Below are positions 21,903-32,583 of a stretch of 64,000 nucleotides of DNA, one piece after another; positions within the stretch are counted from its first letter, which is position 1; each line of letters starts with the position of its first letter. The stretch is from Staphylococcus lugdunensis (GTDB taxonomy: Bacteria; Bacillota; Bacilli; Staphylococcales; Staphylococcaceae), in NCBI RefSeq assembly GCF_002901705.1, contig NZ_PPPV01000012.1, positions 403,451 to 467,450 of the forward strand, in the 5' to 3' direction. Under the pieces are notes generated by a model. The model was not told where the DNA came from, ran no database searches, and saw only the letters and a program-made list of their open reading frames with translations. A program made the position numbers and the translations under genes.

Positions 21903-22829
21903 TTAATACTCCTCTCTAAAGCGCTTAGAAATCCATTGAGAAAGCAGGTTCATTAGTAACGTAAATATAAATAATGTAAATCCAACAGCATAAATACTGT
22001 AATAAACATCTGAGCCATATGTTGCATCCCCAGTCGCAACTTGAACTATATAACCTGTCATTGTTTGAATGGAACCTGTTAAATCTAAGGAAGCAGTTGG
22101 TGTACTACCCGCCGCTAGTGAGACAATCATTGTTTCACCAATAGCTCTTGAAATCGCCAAAACGATTGAAGCCAATACACCTGAAATAGCTGCTGGTAAC
22201 ACTACTTTCGTCGCTACTTCAAACTTAGTAGCTCCAAGCCCCAGTGCACCTTCTCGAATTTTATTCGGAACAGAAGACATTGCATCTTCACTCATACTCG
22301 TAATTAACGGTATAATCATCACACCAACAACCAATCCTGGACTAATTGAATTAAAGCTTCCTAATTCTGGAAAAATAGATCTTAAAATTGGTGTAATGAA
22401 TGTTAATGCGAAGAAACCAAAAACGATTGTCGGAATCCCAGCTAAAATTTCTAATATTGGCTTAATAATACGTCGCGTTCTATCACTTGCGTATTCACTT
22501 AAATAAATGGCTGCACCCAATCCAATAGGTACTGCAAATATTGCTGCGATAAGCGTAATTTTTAACGTCCCTATAACTAAAGCCCAAATGCCATATTTAG
22601 GACTAGATGAAAATGGTGCCCATTCTGTAGTGAAAAGAAATTCAGTAATGGATACCCTAGTGAAAAATGTAATTGTTTCTGTTAATAATGTAACTAATAT
22701 GCCAATCGTAACTAATATAGATATAAATGAAATAACAGCTAGAATCATAGGTACGATTTTATCGCTTTTACCGCCCTTTTTTGCGTTATTCTTGGCAATC
22801 AATTCCCTAACATTTGTATTTGAAGCCAT
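21903..22829 (-). CDS. pstC: Phosphate ABC transporter permease PstC
   Basis: Second permease of the Pst importer. An open frame extends to 22922, but the ATG at 22829 (MASNTNVREL) is preferred because GGAGT lies about nine bases upstream and the extra 31 residues are unlike the family. The 308-residue product has six membrane segments and the EAA loop MSSVPNKIREGALGLGATK near 190. It is separated from pstS by about 190 bases that may contain a processing or attenuating hairpin. Confidence 0.93.
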   Translation of the reverse strand: MASNTNVRELIAKNNAKKGGKSDKIVPMILAVISFISILVTIGILVTLLTETITFFTRVSITEFLFTTEWAPFSSSPKYGIWALVIGTLKITLIAAIFAVPIGLGAAIYLSEYASDRTRRIIKPILEILAGIPTIVFGFFALTFITPILRSIFPELGSFNSISPGLVVGVMIIPLITSMSEDAMSSVPNKIREGALGLGATKFEVATKVVLPAAISGVLASIVLAISRAIGETMIVSLAAGSTPTASLDLTGSIQTMTGYIVQVATGDATYGSDVYYSIYAVGFTLFIFTLLMNLLSQWISKRFREEY

Positions 22830-23016
22830 ACCATACACACTCCGTTTTCTCCCAATTATTAAAAAAGTGGATTGGGAATAGATTCGGTTTAACTCTGAGT
22901 TAATCAGTGATGCACGCGTCAATTAACTCATGTTCAACCTACATAAGTGAGTATACGTATTTCATTACGTTTCTATCACTTATTTTATTCCCAACCCAGT
23001 TCTATTGATTTATTTA

Positions 23017-23997
23017 TTATTTATCTTTCTTGTCTTTTTTATCTTTATCTTTTTTATCATCTTTTTTGCCATTTTTGTCGATGAATTTATCTAATTGCTT
23101 TTGTTCTTTTTTGTAATCATCTTTTGGCAATGCTACATAGCCTGCATCTTCTGCAGATTTACCTTCATCTTTAAGAACGAATTTCATAAATTCTTGGAAG
23201 CCTTTATTTTCTTCTAATGATTTTTCTTTTGCATAGATGAATAATGGTCTACTTAAAGCGTATGAATTATCTTGTATTGTTTTTTTAGTTGGTTTTGTAT
23301 CTTTGCCTTTATCGTCTTTAATTTTTACTTCTTTCAATTTATCTTTATTTTGTTGATAGAAGTTATAGCCAAAGTAACCAATACCTTCTTTATTTTTCTC
23401 TACAGATTGAACGATAACATTCGTATCTGCATTTTTCTCAGCTTTAATATCACCTTTATCCATTACTTCTTCACTGAAGAAATCATAAGTACCATGTGAT
23501 TGGTCTGGTGAAAATGCTTTGATTTTTTTATTTGGCCAACTTGAATTTACATCTTTCCAAGTTTTAGCTTCTCCAGAGTAGATTTTTTTCAATTGGTCTT
23601 TTGATAAAGAATCAACAAAATCGTTATCTTTGTTTACCGTTACTGTTACACCATCTTGAGCAATTTTGTATTCTTTATATTTGATATTTTTGTCTTCTAA
23701 TTTTTTCTTTTCTTCATCTTTAATCGGTCTTGAAGCATTTGAGAAATCTGTTTCTCCAGCGATGAATTTTTCGAAGCCACCGCCAGTACCAGAAGTACCA
23801 GATGATACTGTTACATCAGGATAATCTTTAGCAAATTTTTCGTTTAGTTTTTCAACGATAGGACCTACTGTGGATGATCCGTCACCTTTAACTTCTCCGC
23901 TAACATCTTTACCATTACCTGAGCCATTTCCGCCACAAGCTCCTAATAAAACCGAAGCGCCCAATACAGTAGTACCAACTAATTGCCACTTTTTCAT
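23017..23997 (-). CDS. pstS: Phosphate-binding lipoprotein PstS
   Basis: High-affinity phosphate receptor on the outer face of the membrane. The signal peptide ends in the lipobox LLGAC with C21. The mature part has the phosphate-binding segments [10 protein letters not shown] (38-47) and [14 protein letters not shown] (65-78) typical of PstS. The C-terminus ends in a highly charged Lys/Asp tail from about residue 308, which may interact with wall polymers or be disordered. It is the first gene of the pst operon, with AGGAGG before the start and an array of PhoP boxes about 75 bases upstream. Confidence 0.96.
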   Translation of the reverse strand: MKKWQLVGTTVLGASVLLGACGGNGSGNGKDVSGEVKGDGSSTVGPIVEKLNEKFAKDYPDVTVSSGTSGTGGGFEKFIAGETDFSNASRPIKDEEKKKLEDKNIKYKEYKIAQDGVTVTVNKDNDFVDSLSKDQLKKIYSGEAKTWKDVNSSWPNKKIKAFSPDQSHGTYDFFSEEVMDKGDIKAEKNADTNVIVQSVEKNKEGIGYFGYNFYQQNKDKLKEVKIKDDKGKDTKPTKKTIQDNSYALSRPLFIYAKEKSLEENKGFQEFMKFVLKDEGKSAEDAGYVALPKDDYKKEQKQLDKFIDKNGKKDDKKDKDKKDKKDK

Positions 23998-24069
23998 TAA
24001 TATATCCTCCTAATATAAATAACCCAAATGTTATATGTATTTCTTACACTTCTAATACTACAGACCCTT

Positions 24070-24108
24070 TGTTAAATTAAAATAGAGTGAATGTAAATGT
24101 TTTGTTAA
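24070..24108 (-). promoter_or_regulatory. PhoP-box array upstream of pstS
   Basis: On the minus strand TTAACA, TTTACA, TCTATT and TTAACA occur at an exact 11-base period (plus-strand positions 24103-24108, 24092-24097, 24081-24086 and 24070-24075). Direct TT-A-ACA hexamers spaced by five bases are the binding pattern of the PhoP response regulator in Bacillus and relatives. Three of the four hexamers fit well. Confidence 0.75.
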
Positions 24109-24174
24109 GTTTAAAACAGCTGATAAATCAAGCTTATATAATCTGTTTTAATGAAGTTTGTATTTAAAAAGAAA

Positions 24175-24225
24175 ATGGTAGCTAGACAAATATAAGTTCA
24201 ACTTATTGCCTACTACCATTTTTAA
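24175..24225 (-). terminator. Terminator of cvfB
   Basis: Minus strand: AAAAATGGTAG and CTACCATTTT form the stem, followed by a T-rich tail, 35 bases after the cvfB stop. Confidence 0.8.
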
Positions 24226-24259
24226 ATACTGTATTTAGTTATAATCTATGTGGCTAAAT

Positions 24260-25156
24260 TTAATCCTCAACACGGCTCCAGCCTTTTTTCGTCAAAGAAA
24301 TTTTTCCCGTTTCAATATTAATGATTTTTTGTTTGTATAAATGACCAATAGCTCGTTTAAAAGAACCTTTACTCATATTAAAAACTTCTTTAATGGCTTC
24401 TGGACTTGATTTATCCCAAAAAGGAAGTTCACCATTATATTCAACTAATAAATCAAAAATGATTTGTCCATCATCATCTAAGCGTTCATGTGCAAGTGGT
24501 AAGAATGACGCATTAAGCTCTCCTTTGTCGTTATGACCAATGACGCGTAAATTAACTTTTTCCCCTAGACGCGGCTCTGATTTGCGTTCAGACTCATGTA
24601 CAAATATTTTGTATCCCTCTTTAGATAGTAAGAAACTACCTACTCTTAATAAACGATATGGTCTTGCTTCTATAATTTCATTTAACATATCATCATCTTG
24701 CACTGGCGTGTACATTTTTTCGACAATTGTTTCACTAGCGAGACGAGCAAACATATGATTGTCACGATCGATACGCAAAGTAACGAGTAAATAATCCCCT
24801 GCTACGGGCCATACATCTTTAACTTTTGGTAAATCTTCCCAAGGCACTAGCACTTCTCTAGGTAAACCGATGTCTACATGCGCACCATCACGGTCCGTTT
24901 TTAATACTTTAGCAAAATCATATTTATCTTTTGTTATATCAGGCATGTTTTGCGTTGCAAATAAATCCCCAGATCTATTGGGATATATAAAGAAACTATA
25001 TTCCTCTCCTATTTCTAACTCATCATCATCACTTATTTCAGATTGATTCAATTTAACTTGTTCACCATTCGGGCCTTTTAACAAATAAGTAGAACCTTGT
25101 TTGCCTTCGACTTTTAGAAATTCAATTGAACCTACTATATCTTTATCTAATGCCAT
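24260..25156 (-). CDS. cvfB: S1-domain RNA-binding regulator CvfB
   Basis: RNA-binding protein known in S. aureus as conserved virulence factor B, which influences agr and exoprotein expression. The 298-residue chain has three S1-type OB-fold modules (about 8-65, 67-140 and 145-220) and a C-terminal winged-helix segment. The segment FNMSKGSFKRAIGHLYKQ near 257-274 resembles its recognition helix. The gene is divergent from the ABC-F gene, with an intergenic gap of about 140 bases. It is transcribed alone and has its own terminator. Function is taken from the family. Confidence 0.9.
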   Translation of the reverse strand: MALDKDIVGSIEFLKVEGKQGSTYLLKGPNGEQVKLNQSEISDDDELEIGEEYSFFIYPNRSGDLFATQNMPDITKDKYDFAKVLKTDRDGAHVDIGLPREVLVPWEDLPKVKDVWPVAGDYLLVTLRIDRDNHMFARLASETIVEKMYTPVQDDDMLNEIIEARPYRLLRVGSFLLSKEGYKIFVHESERKSEPRLGEKVNLRVIGHNDKGELNASFLPLAHERLDDDGQIIFDLLVEYNGELPFWDKSSPEAIKEVFNMSKGSFKRAIGHLYKQKIINIETGKISLTKKGWSRVED

Positions 25157-25298
25157 ATTGTTCTCCTTCGAATAATGTATTCCTATTTATTATAACATGT
25201 CTAATGTTTTCTACCATAACAACAATTATTCAGTCGAAAGTCAAGATATTATATGATATAATTCATCCGTTAGAAAAACGTAAAAAAGGAGCAAATGA

Positions 25299-26900
25299 AT
25301 GTTACAAGTTACTGATGTTAGTTTACGTTTTGGTGATCGTAAACTATTTGAAGATGTTAATATTAAATTCACTGAAGGTAATTGTTATGGTCTTATTGGT
25401 GCTAATGGCGCTGGTAAGTCAACGTTTTTGAAAATTTTATCAGGTGAATTAGACTCACAAACTGGTCACGTTGTCTTAGGCAAAAACGAACGTCTCGCCG
25501 TATTAAAACAAGATCACTTTGCCTATGAAGATGAACGTGTACTTGATGTTGTTATTAAAGGACATGAACGTTTATTCGAAGTAATGAAAGAAAAAGATGC
25601 CATATATATGAAACCAGATTTTAGCGATGAAGACGGTATTCGCGCTGCCGAACTTGAAGGTGAATTTGCTGAGATGAATGGTTGGAATGCTGAAGCAGAT
25701 GCTGCTTCTTTACTATCAGGATTAGGTATTTCTACTGATTTACACGACAAAAAAATGGCTGAATTGGAAAATAATCAAAAAGTAAAAGTCTTATTAGCAC
25801 AAAGTTTATTTGGCGACCCTGATGTATTACTACTTGACGAACCTACCAATGGTCTAGATATTCCAGCAATTAGCTGGTTGGAAAACTTTTTAATTAACTT
25901 TGATAATACTGTTATTGTTGTGTCTCATGATCGCCACTTTTTAAATAACGTTTGTACCCATATTGCTGATTTAGATTTTGGAAAAATTAAATTATATGTT
26001 GGGAACTATGATTTCTGGTATCAATCAAGTCAATTAGCACAAAAGATGGCTCAGGAACAAAATAAGAAAAAAGAAGAGAAAATGAAAGAGTTACAAGATT
26101 TCATCGCACGATTCTCTGCTAATGCTTCTAAATCTAAACAAGCTACAAGTCGAAAGAAACAGTTGGAAAAAATTGAATTAGATGATATTCAACCATCTTC
26201 AAGACGTTATCCTTTTGTGAAATTTACACCAGAGCGTGAAATTGGTAACGATTTGTTAGCAGTTGAAAATATCTCTAAAACAATCGATGGTGAAAAAGTC
26301 TTAGATAACATTTCTTTTACTATGAATCCTAATGATAAAGTAATTCTAATTGGTGACAGTGAAATTGCCAAAACAACATTATTAAAAATCCTTGCAGGAG
26401 AAATGGAACCAGATGAAGGTACTGTTAAGTGGGGAGTTACGACATCATTAAGTTATTTCCCTAAAGATAACTCAGAGTTCTTTGAGGGTGTGAATATGAA
26501 TTTAGTTGATTGGTTGCGTCAATATGCACCTGAAGATGAGCAAACAGAAACATTTTTACGTGGTTTCTTAGGCCGCATGCTATTCAGTGGTGAAGAAGTT
26601 AAGAAAAAAGCCAGCGTTCTTTCAGGTGGAGAAAAAGTCCGTTGTATGTTAAGTAAAATGATGCTTTCAAGTGCCAATGTTCTGTTACTCGATGAACCTA
26701 CAAATCATCTTGACTTAGAAAGTATCACTGCTGTAAACGATGGTTTGAAGTCATTTAAAGGTTCAATTATCTTTACGTCATATGATTTTGAATTCATCAA
26801 TACCATTGCCAACCGTGTCATTGATTTAAATCAAGCTGGTGGATTATCAAAAGAATTACCATATGAAGAATATCTAAAAGAAACTGGCGTTCTCTCATAA
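25299..26900 (+). CDS. ABC-F family ATPase (YkpA/YbiT-like) with one degenerate ATP site
   Basis: Soluble protein with two ABC domains and no membrane segment, of the ribosome-associated ABC-F class. NBD1 has Walker A GANGAGKST (34-42), Walker B and DEPTNGLD near 180-187, and SHD at 209-211. NBD2 has the signature LSGGE (441-445) and DEPTNHLD near 465-472. The linker of charged residues (about 245-300) fits the P-site tRNA-interaction motif. However the NBD1 signature is LENNQ (156-160), the NBD2 Walker A is GDSEIAKTT (352-360) and the NBD2 H-loop is SYD (494-496). All three belong to the same composite ATP site, so only one site looks canonical. It is 533 residues long with AAAGGAG before the start. 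A role in translation is inferred. It is not one of the known antibiotic-resistance types by context. Confidence 0.9.
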   Translation: MLQVTDVSLRFGDRKLFEDVNIKFTEGNCYGLIGANGAGKSTFLKILSGELDSQTGHVVLGKNERLAVLKQDHFAYEDERVLDVVIKGHERLFEVMKEKDAIYMKPDFSDEDGIRAAELEGEFAEMNGWNAEADAASLLSGLGISTDLHDKKMAELENNQKVKVLLAQSLFGDPDVLLLDEPTNGLDIPAISWLENFLINFDNTVIVVSHDRHFLNNVCTHIADLDFGKIKLYVGNYDFWYQSSQLAQKMAQEQNKKKEEKMKELQDFIARFSANASKSKQATSRKKQLEKIELDDIQPSSRRYPFVKFTPEREIGNDLLAVENISKTIDGEKVLDNISFTMNPNDKVILIGDSEIAKTTLLKILAGEMEPDEGTVKWGVTTSLSYFPKDNSEFFEGVNMNLVDWLRQYAPEDEQTETFLRGFLGRMLFSGEEVKKKASVLSGGEKVRCMLSKMMLSSANVLLLDEPTNHLDLESITAVNDGLKSFKGSIIFTSYDFEFINTIANRVIDLNQAGGLSKELPYEEYLKETGVLS

Positions 26901-27028
26901 TCTCCCCATCGATTTCTAAACAAACTGGTACATTAAATATAGTTTGCCCTGTTCTCTCAAGTATGTCTTCATCATGCTGCGCACTTAAAAGAACTGTATT
27001 TAATCTTAATGTCATTTATTATAAAAAT
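26901..27028. other. Short region with a possible gene fragment on the minus strand
   Basis: No intact gene. On the minus strand from 27015 an 18-residue stretch ending in LLSAQHDEDI resembles a segment of S-adenosylmethionine synthetases. It is then followed by sequence shared with the repeat at about 36320-36340 (CCTGTTCTCTCAAG). It may be a relic or chance. Confidence 0.2.
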
Positions 27029-27195
27029 CATTCAGAGCCTAAGACGTAATTATGTTTTAGGCTCTAAAGTATATATTGGTAGTAGTCGACTGAATTGAAA
27101 ATATGCTTATATCAAACTTTTTTCGATTTTAGTCATACATGCGGTAAGAAATACAAATTCAAAATGAATGCTGTCGCGCTTCCTTCTACTTGTCA
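27029..27195. repeat. Dispersed long-hairpin repeat, family A, copy 2
   Basis: A GAGCCTAAGAC/GTTTTAGGCTC hairpin precedes the core GACTGAATTGAAAA ... TTTTTTCGATTTTAGTC, then AAATTCAAAATGAAT. It matches the copies at 3938-4078 and 28877-29031 in order and spacing. It lies between the ABC-F gene and the lysine operon promoter. Confidence 0.7.
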
Positions 27196-27356
27196 GAGAG
27201 CGTGCTGTCTAAACTTATCTTTAAATGAACCTGTTTATTATTTTTAAAAATGCATAGCAGCGATATTACTTTTTACATTAACTATGATTAATTAGTCAAT
27301 TACAGCATTATGAAACCTTTAATTGTCAGTAAATTTGTAAAAATCTAAATTCTCAG

Positions 27357-27385
27357 TTTACAGATGCTAACCCACCATGTATAAT
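27357..27385 (+). promoter_or_regulatory. Promoter of the lysine/DAP operon
   Basis: TTTACA (27357-27362), 17-base spacer, TATAAT (27380-27385). The start near 27392 gives a leader that contains the whole lysine riboswitch. Confidence 0.75.
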
Positions 27386-27404
27386 GAAAAACATATCAAT
27401 TGAA

Positions 27405-27630
27405 TAAGATTTTGATGAGGCGCATCAATCATTAGTAAGAAATAGAGTACTGTCTGCTAACAGCTATTTCTGAAAGGGTGCGATGCCGAAATAATGCAAC
27501 TAGCAGGTTCGCTTTATTGGACTTTATGGTTAAAAGCCAAAAGTTTGTCATTATTTTTTAATAATGGAGTGCATCACTTGTTATAAAAATCCCGAGCAAG
27601 TTCGCGCATTCCGAACTTGCTCTTTTTTAG
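27405..27630 (+). promoter_or_regulatory. Lysine riboswitch (L box) with attenuator
   Basis: The aptamer shows the L-box landmarks GATGAGGCGCATC (from about 27413), AGTA (near 27434), GAAAGGGTGCGATGCCGAAATA (about 27472-27492, given as spaced motifs GAAAGGG and GCCGAAATAATG) and the closing GGAGTGCATCAC near 27566. The expression platform is a terminator: GAGCAAGTTCG (27594-27604), loop, CGAACTTGCTC (27612-27622) and a T run to 27628. Bound lysine would favour termination before lysC. Confidence 0.93.
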
Positions 27631-27667
27631 TAGCATGTGTCTCCTTTAATATTGGAGGTTTAACAAT

Positions 27668-28870
27668 TTGAAACGACGCGTTTTAAAATTTGGCGGTTCA
27701 TCAGTCGCTGATTTTACAAAAATAAAAAATATCGCAGCGATGCTTAAGCGTCGTGTCGATGAAGGTGAACAATTAATTGTAGTAGTAAGTGCTATGGGTA
27801 AAACAACGGACCTGTTAATGGAAAAAGTACAATCATTAACAACAACACCTAGAGATCAAGAACTTGCCCTACTGTTAACTACCGGAGAACAACAAACTGT
27901 TTCTTATTTATCAATGGTTCTCAATGATATAGGTGTTGCTTCCCGTTCAATGACAGGTTATCAAGCTGGCATTAAAACAATAGGTCATCATTTGAAAAGC
28001 AAAATTGCTGAAATCAATCCTGCAGTATTTGATCATGCATTTGAGACGTATGATGTTATTGTTGTGGCAGGTTTCCAAGGTATAAATGATAACTATGAAT
28101 TAACCACGCTTGGTCGTGGGGGTTCAGATACTACAGCCGTTGCACTTGCCGCTAGTAATGCAACCCCATGTGAAATCTACACAGATGTCGATGGTGTTTA
28201 TGCAACAGACCCTCGTATTTTGAGTCGAGCTAAGAGATTAGATGTCGTCTCTTATGAAGAGATGATGGAAATGAGTGCATTAGGCGCAGGCGTATTAGAG
28301 ACTCGAAGTGTTGAGTTAGCCAAAAATTATGATATTCCTATCTATTTAGGTCGTACTTTATCAAATGTGAAAGGAACATGGATTATGCCCAATAGTGAAA
28401 TATTAGAGAAAAAAGCTGTCACTGGTGTAACTTTAGATAAACACATGATGCATATCACAATTAGCTATCCTTTATCTGATGACCGTTTGCTTACACAACT
28501 ATTTACCGCTTTAGATAAAGGCGCAATTAATGTAGATATGATATCTCAAATTGTCAATGTTGAAGGATTACAATTATCATTTTCTATCAAAGATAGTGAT
28601 ATTCATCAAATCTCAGATATATTAGAAAATCTATCCGTATCTTTTAGTGCATTAGATTATAAGATTAATGAAACATATGTCAAAATTTCACTAATTGGTT
28701 CAGGCATGCGCGATATGTCAGGCGTAGCTTCTAAAGCATTTATCACATTGATAAATGCCAAAATCCCTTTTTACCAGACAACCACTTCTGAAATTAGCAT
28801 TTCTTATGTCATTGATGCACAGAATGGTGACCGAGCCGTACAAACATTGTATGATGCATTTGAAATATAG
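27668..28870 (+). CDS. lysC: Aspartate kinase, lysine-operon isoform
   Basis: Phosphorylates aspartate, the entry to lysine, threonine and methionine synthesis. The 400-residue protein has the kinase motif KFGGSSV at 7-13, the nucleotide/substrate segment TLGRGGSDTTAVALA near 146-160, and two C-terminal ACT domains (about 260-400) for allosteric control. The start is TTG at 27668, supported by GGAGG at nine bases; no ATG is better placed. It is the first gene behind the lysine riboswitch. The name lysC is used for this position although staphylococci may encode further aspartokinases. Confidence 0.93.
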   Translation: MKRRVLKFGGSSVADFTKIKNIAAMLKRRVDEGEQLIVVVSAMGKTTDLLMEKVQSLTTTPRDQELALLLTTGEQQTVSYLSMVLNDIGVASRSMTGYQAGIKTIGHHLKSKIAEINPAVFDHAFETYDVIVVAGFQGINDNYELTTLGRGGSDTTAVALAASNATPCEIYTDVDGVYATDPRILSRAKRLDVVSYEEMMEMSALGAGVLETRSVELAKNYDIPIYLGRTLSNVKGTWIMPNSEILEKKAVTGVTLDKHMMHITISYPLSDDRLLTQLFTALDKGAINVDMISQIVNVEGLQLSFSIKDSDIHQISDILENLSVSFSALDYKINETYVKISLIGSGMRDMSGVASKAFITLINAKIPFYQTTTSEISISYVIDAQNGDRAVQTLYDAFEI

Positions 28871-28876
28871 AATATG

Positions 28877-29031
28877 TTTCTGGGACATAGCTATATTTTA
28901 GGCTCTGAGCCCTATATTGGTAGTATTGACTGGATTGAAAATACGCTGATACAAAGCTTTTTTCAATCTTAGTCAATCTTTCCGGGGCGGGACTACAAAT
29001 TCATATTGAATTCTGTCCCAATCCCATAGAT
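28877..29031. repeat. Dispersed long-hairpin repeat, family A, copy 3 (inside the operon)
   Basis: Outer arms CTGGGACA (28879) and TGTCCCAATCCCA (29013) flank a hairpin GGCTCTGAGCC and the core GACTGGATTGAAAA ... TTTTTTCAATCTTAGTC. It falls between lysC and asd, in a gap of 216 bases within an otherwise tightly packed operon. The folded RNA could affect processing or expression of the downstream genes. Confidence 0.75.
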
Positions 29032-29086
29032 ACATTTTAAAGATTTTCAAAATTTCAAATAGAATGAATAATGGAGTGACAGACTT

Positions 29087-30962
<1,876 letters not shown>

Positions 30963-30963
<1 letters not shown>

Positions 30964-31688
30964 TGAAGATATTATTAATTGGTTATGGCGCAATGAATCA
31001 ACGTGTTGCACGACTAGCTGAAGAAAAAGGTCATCAAATCGTTGGTGTCATTAATCGCGAAAATAGCCCGAGCACACCTTACCCACGTTATGACCATATC
31101 AAGGATGCACAAAATGAGGCAGATGTAGCCATTGATTTTTCAAATCCCAAATTATTATTACCATTGCTCGATGAAGACTTTGAATTGCCATTAGTCATTG
31201 CTACAACTGGTGAAAAAGAGCAACTTACAGCTAAACTTAAACAACTTAGTAAACGCATGCCAGTTTTCTTCAGTGCAAATATGAGTTATGGTGTTCATGC
31301 ATTAACTAAAATTTTAGAAGTAGCTGTTCCCCTATTACAAGATTTTGACATCGAATTAACAGAAGCACATCATAACAAAAAAGTCGATGCACCGAGTGGA
31401 ACACTTGTCAAACTTTATGACGTAATTAAAGAATTACGTGAGAATGTGACACCCGTTTACGATAGACATGAACGTAATGAAAAACGCACTAAAGATGAAA
31501 TTGGTATCCACGCAGTACGTGGCGGAACGATTGTTGGAGAACATGATATCCTGTTTGCCGGTACTGATGAAACAATAACAATTTCACATAAAGCACAATC
31601 AAAAGATATTTTTGCAAATGGTGCCATAGGAGCTGCAACGAAACTCGTTCATAAGAAAAATGGTTTTTATACTTTTGACAATTTATAA
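30963..31688 (+). CDS. dapB: 4-hydroxy-tetrahydrodipicolinate reductase
   Basis: NAD(P)H-dependent reductase for the second step of the DAP branch. The 241-residue chain has the cofactor loop [12 protein letters not shown] (4-15), a variant of the usual GxxGxxG typical of the short staphylococcal enzyme. It also has the substrate segment [14 protein letters not shown] near 137-150 with the catalytic histidine and lysine. The start overlaps the dapA stop by one base. A 20-base gap leads to dapD. Confidence 0.93.
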
Positions 31689-31708
31689 TTTAAGGAGAGA
31701 CATCAATT

Positions 31709-32428
31709 ATGGTTCAACATTTATCAGCGCAAGAAATAATTCAATTCATTAGTGATGCAAAAAAATCTACACCACTAAAAATATATATCAACGGGGATTT
31801 TAGTAATATATCATTTCCTGATTCATTCAAAGTCTTTGGATCAAATAACTCTAAAATTATTTTCTGTGAAGCAGATGATTGGAAGCCTTTCTATGAGCAA
31901 TATCAATCTAGTTTAACTGATTTAGAAATTGAAATGGATCGAAGAAATTCAGCTATCCCGCTCAAAGATTTAACAAATACTAATGCGCGTATTGAGCCTG
32001 GTGCTTTTATTCGTGAAGGTGCCACAATAGAAGATGGAGCTGTCGTTATGATGGGCGCCACAATTAATATTGGTGCAGTCGTTGGTGAAGGTACAATGAT
32101 TGATATGAATGCAACTTTAGGCGGACGTGCAACAACTGGAAAAAATGTGCATGTGGGTGCTGGTTCAGTATTAGCAGGCGTTATTGAACCACCAAGTGCG
32201 CAACCAGTGGTAATTGAAGATAATGTCTTAATCGGTGCGAATGCTGTTATTCTTGAAGGCGTTCACGTTGGTAAAGGTGCCATTGTAGCTGCAGGTGCCA
32301 TTGTCACTCAAGATGTACCAGCAGGTGCAGTCGTTGCAGGTACACCTGCAAAGGTTATAAAACAAACATCTGAAGTAGAAGACTCAAAACATGAAATTGT
32401 CTCTGCTTTAAGAAAACTAAATGATTAA
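31709..32428 (+). CDS. dapD: Tetrahydrodipicolinate N-acetyltransferase
   Basis: Acetylates tetrahydrodipicolinate, defining the acetylase variant of the DAP pathway used by Bacillus and staphylococci. The 239 residues have an N-terminal helical domain and a long left-handed beta-helix built from hexapeptide repeats from about 90 to 215 (for example [18 protein letters not shown]). The GTPAKVIKQ end is typical of the family. GGAGAGA precedes the ATG. The gene is also called dapH in some annotations. Downstream is a hairpin at about 32458-32500. Confidence 0.93.
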   Translation: MVQHLSAQEIIQFISDAKKSTPLKIYINGDFSNISFPDSFKVFGSNNSKIIFCEADDWKPFYEQYQSSLTDLEIEMDRRNSAIPLKDLTNTNARIEPGAFIREGATIEDGAVVMMGATINIGAVVGEGTMIDMNATLGGRATTGKNVHVGAGSVLAGVIEPPSAQPVVIEDNVLIGANAVILEGVHVGKGAIVAAGAIVTQDVPAGAVVAGTPAKVIKQTSEVEDSKHEIVSALRKLND

Positions 32429-32457
32429 TTACTTTGTTCAATTAAATTAAAGTACTT

Positions 32458-32500
32458 CGGAGGTTGAGATGTTGCAATTGCTTATCATTTCACCTCCTTA
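32458..32500 (+). terminator. Internal hairpin between dapD and dapL
   Basis: GGAGGTTGAGATG and CATTTCACCTCC form a stem around an AT-rich loop. There is only a weak T run, so it may be a processing or partial-termination element. Its arms contain a Shine-Dalgarno-like GGAGG. The gap to dapL also has promoter-like AT-rich sequence. Confidence 0.45.
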
Positions 32501-32583
32501 GTTATACTTTTTACAAGCGGTATACTACAAATATTTAAGTTACAATAGATGTATGTATTATATTGATAAAAGAGGATGATAGC

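Noticed and set aside
22069-22881. Plus-strand ORFs opposite pstC
   Set aside because: Antisense shadows of a hydrophobic permease gene; no ribosome sites.
25299-26900. Antibiotic-resistance ABC-F (Vga/Msr type)
   Set aside because: Core-genome position and YkpA/YbiT-like sequence; no sign of transfer.
26818-27015. 65-codon minus-strand ORF
   Set aside because: Overlaps the 3' end of the ABC-F gene and lacks a ribosome site; only an 18-residue scrap has any resemblance to a known protein.
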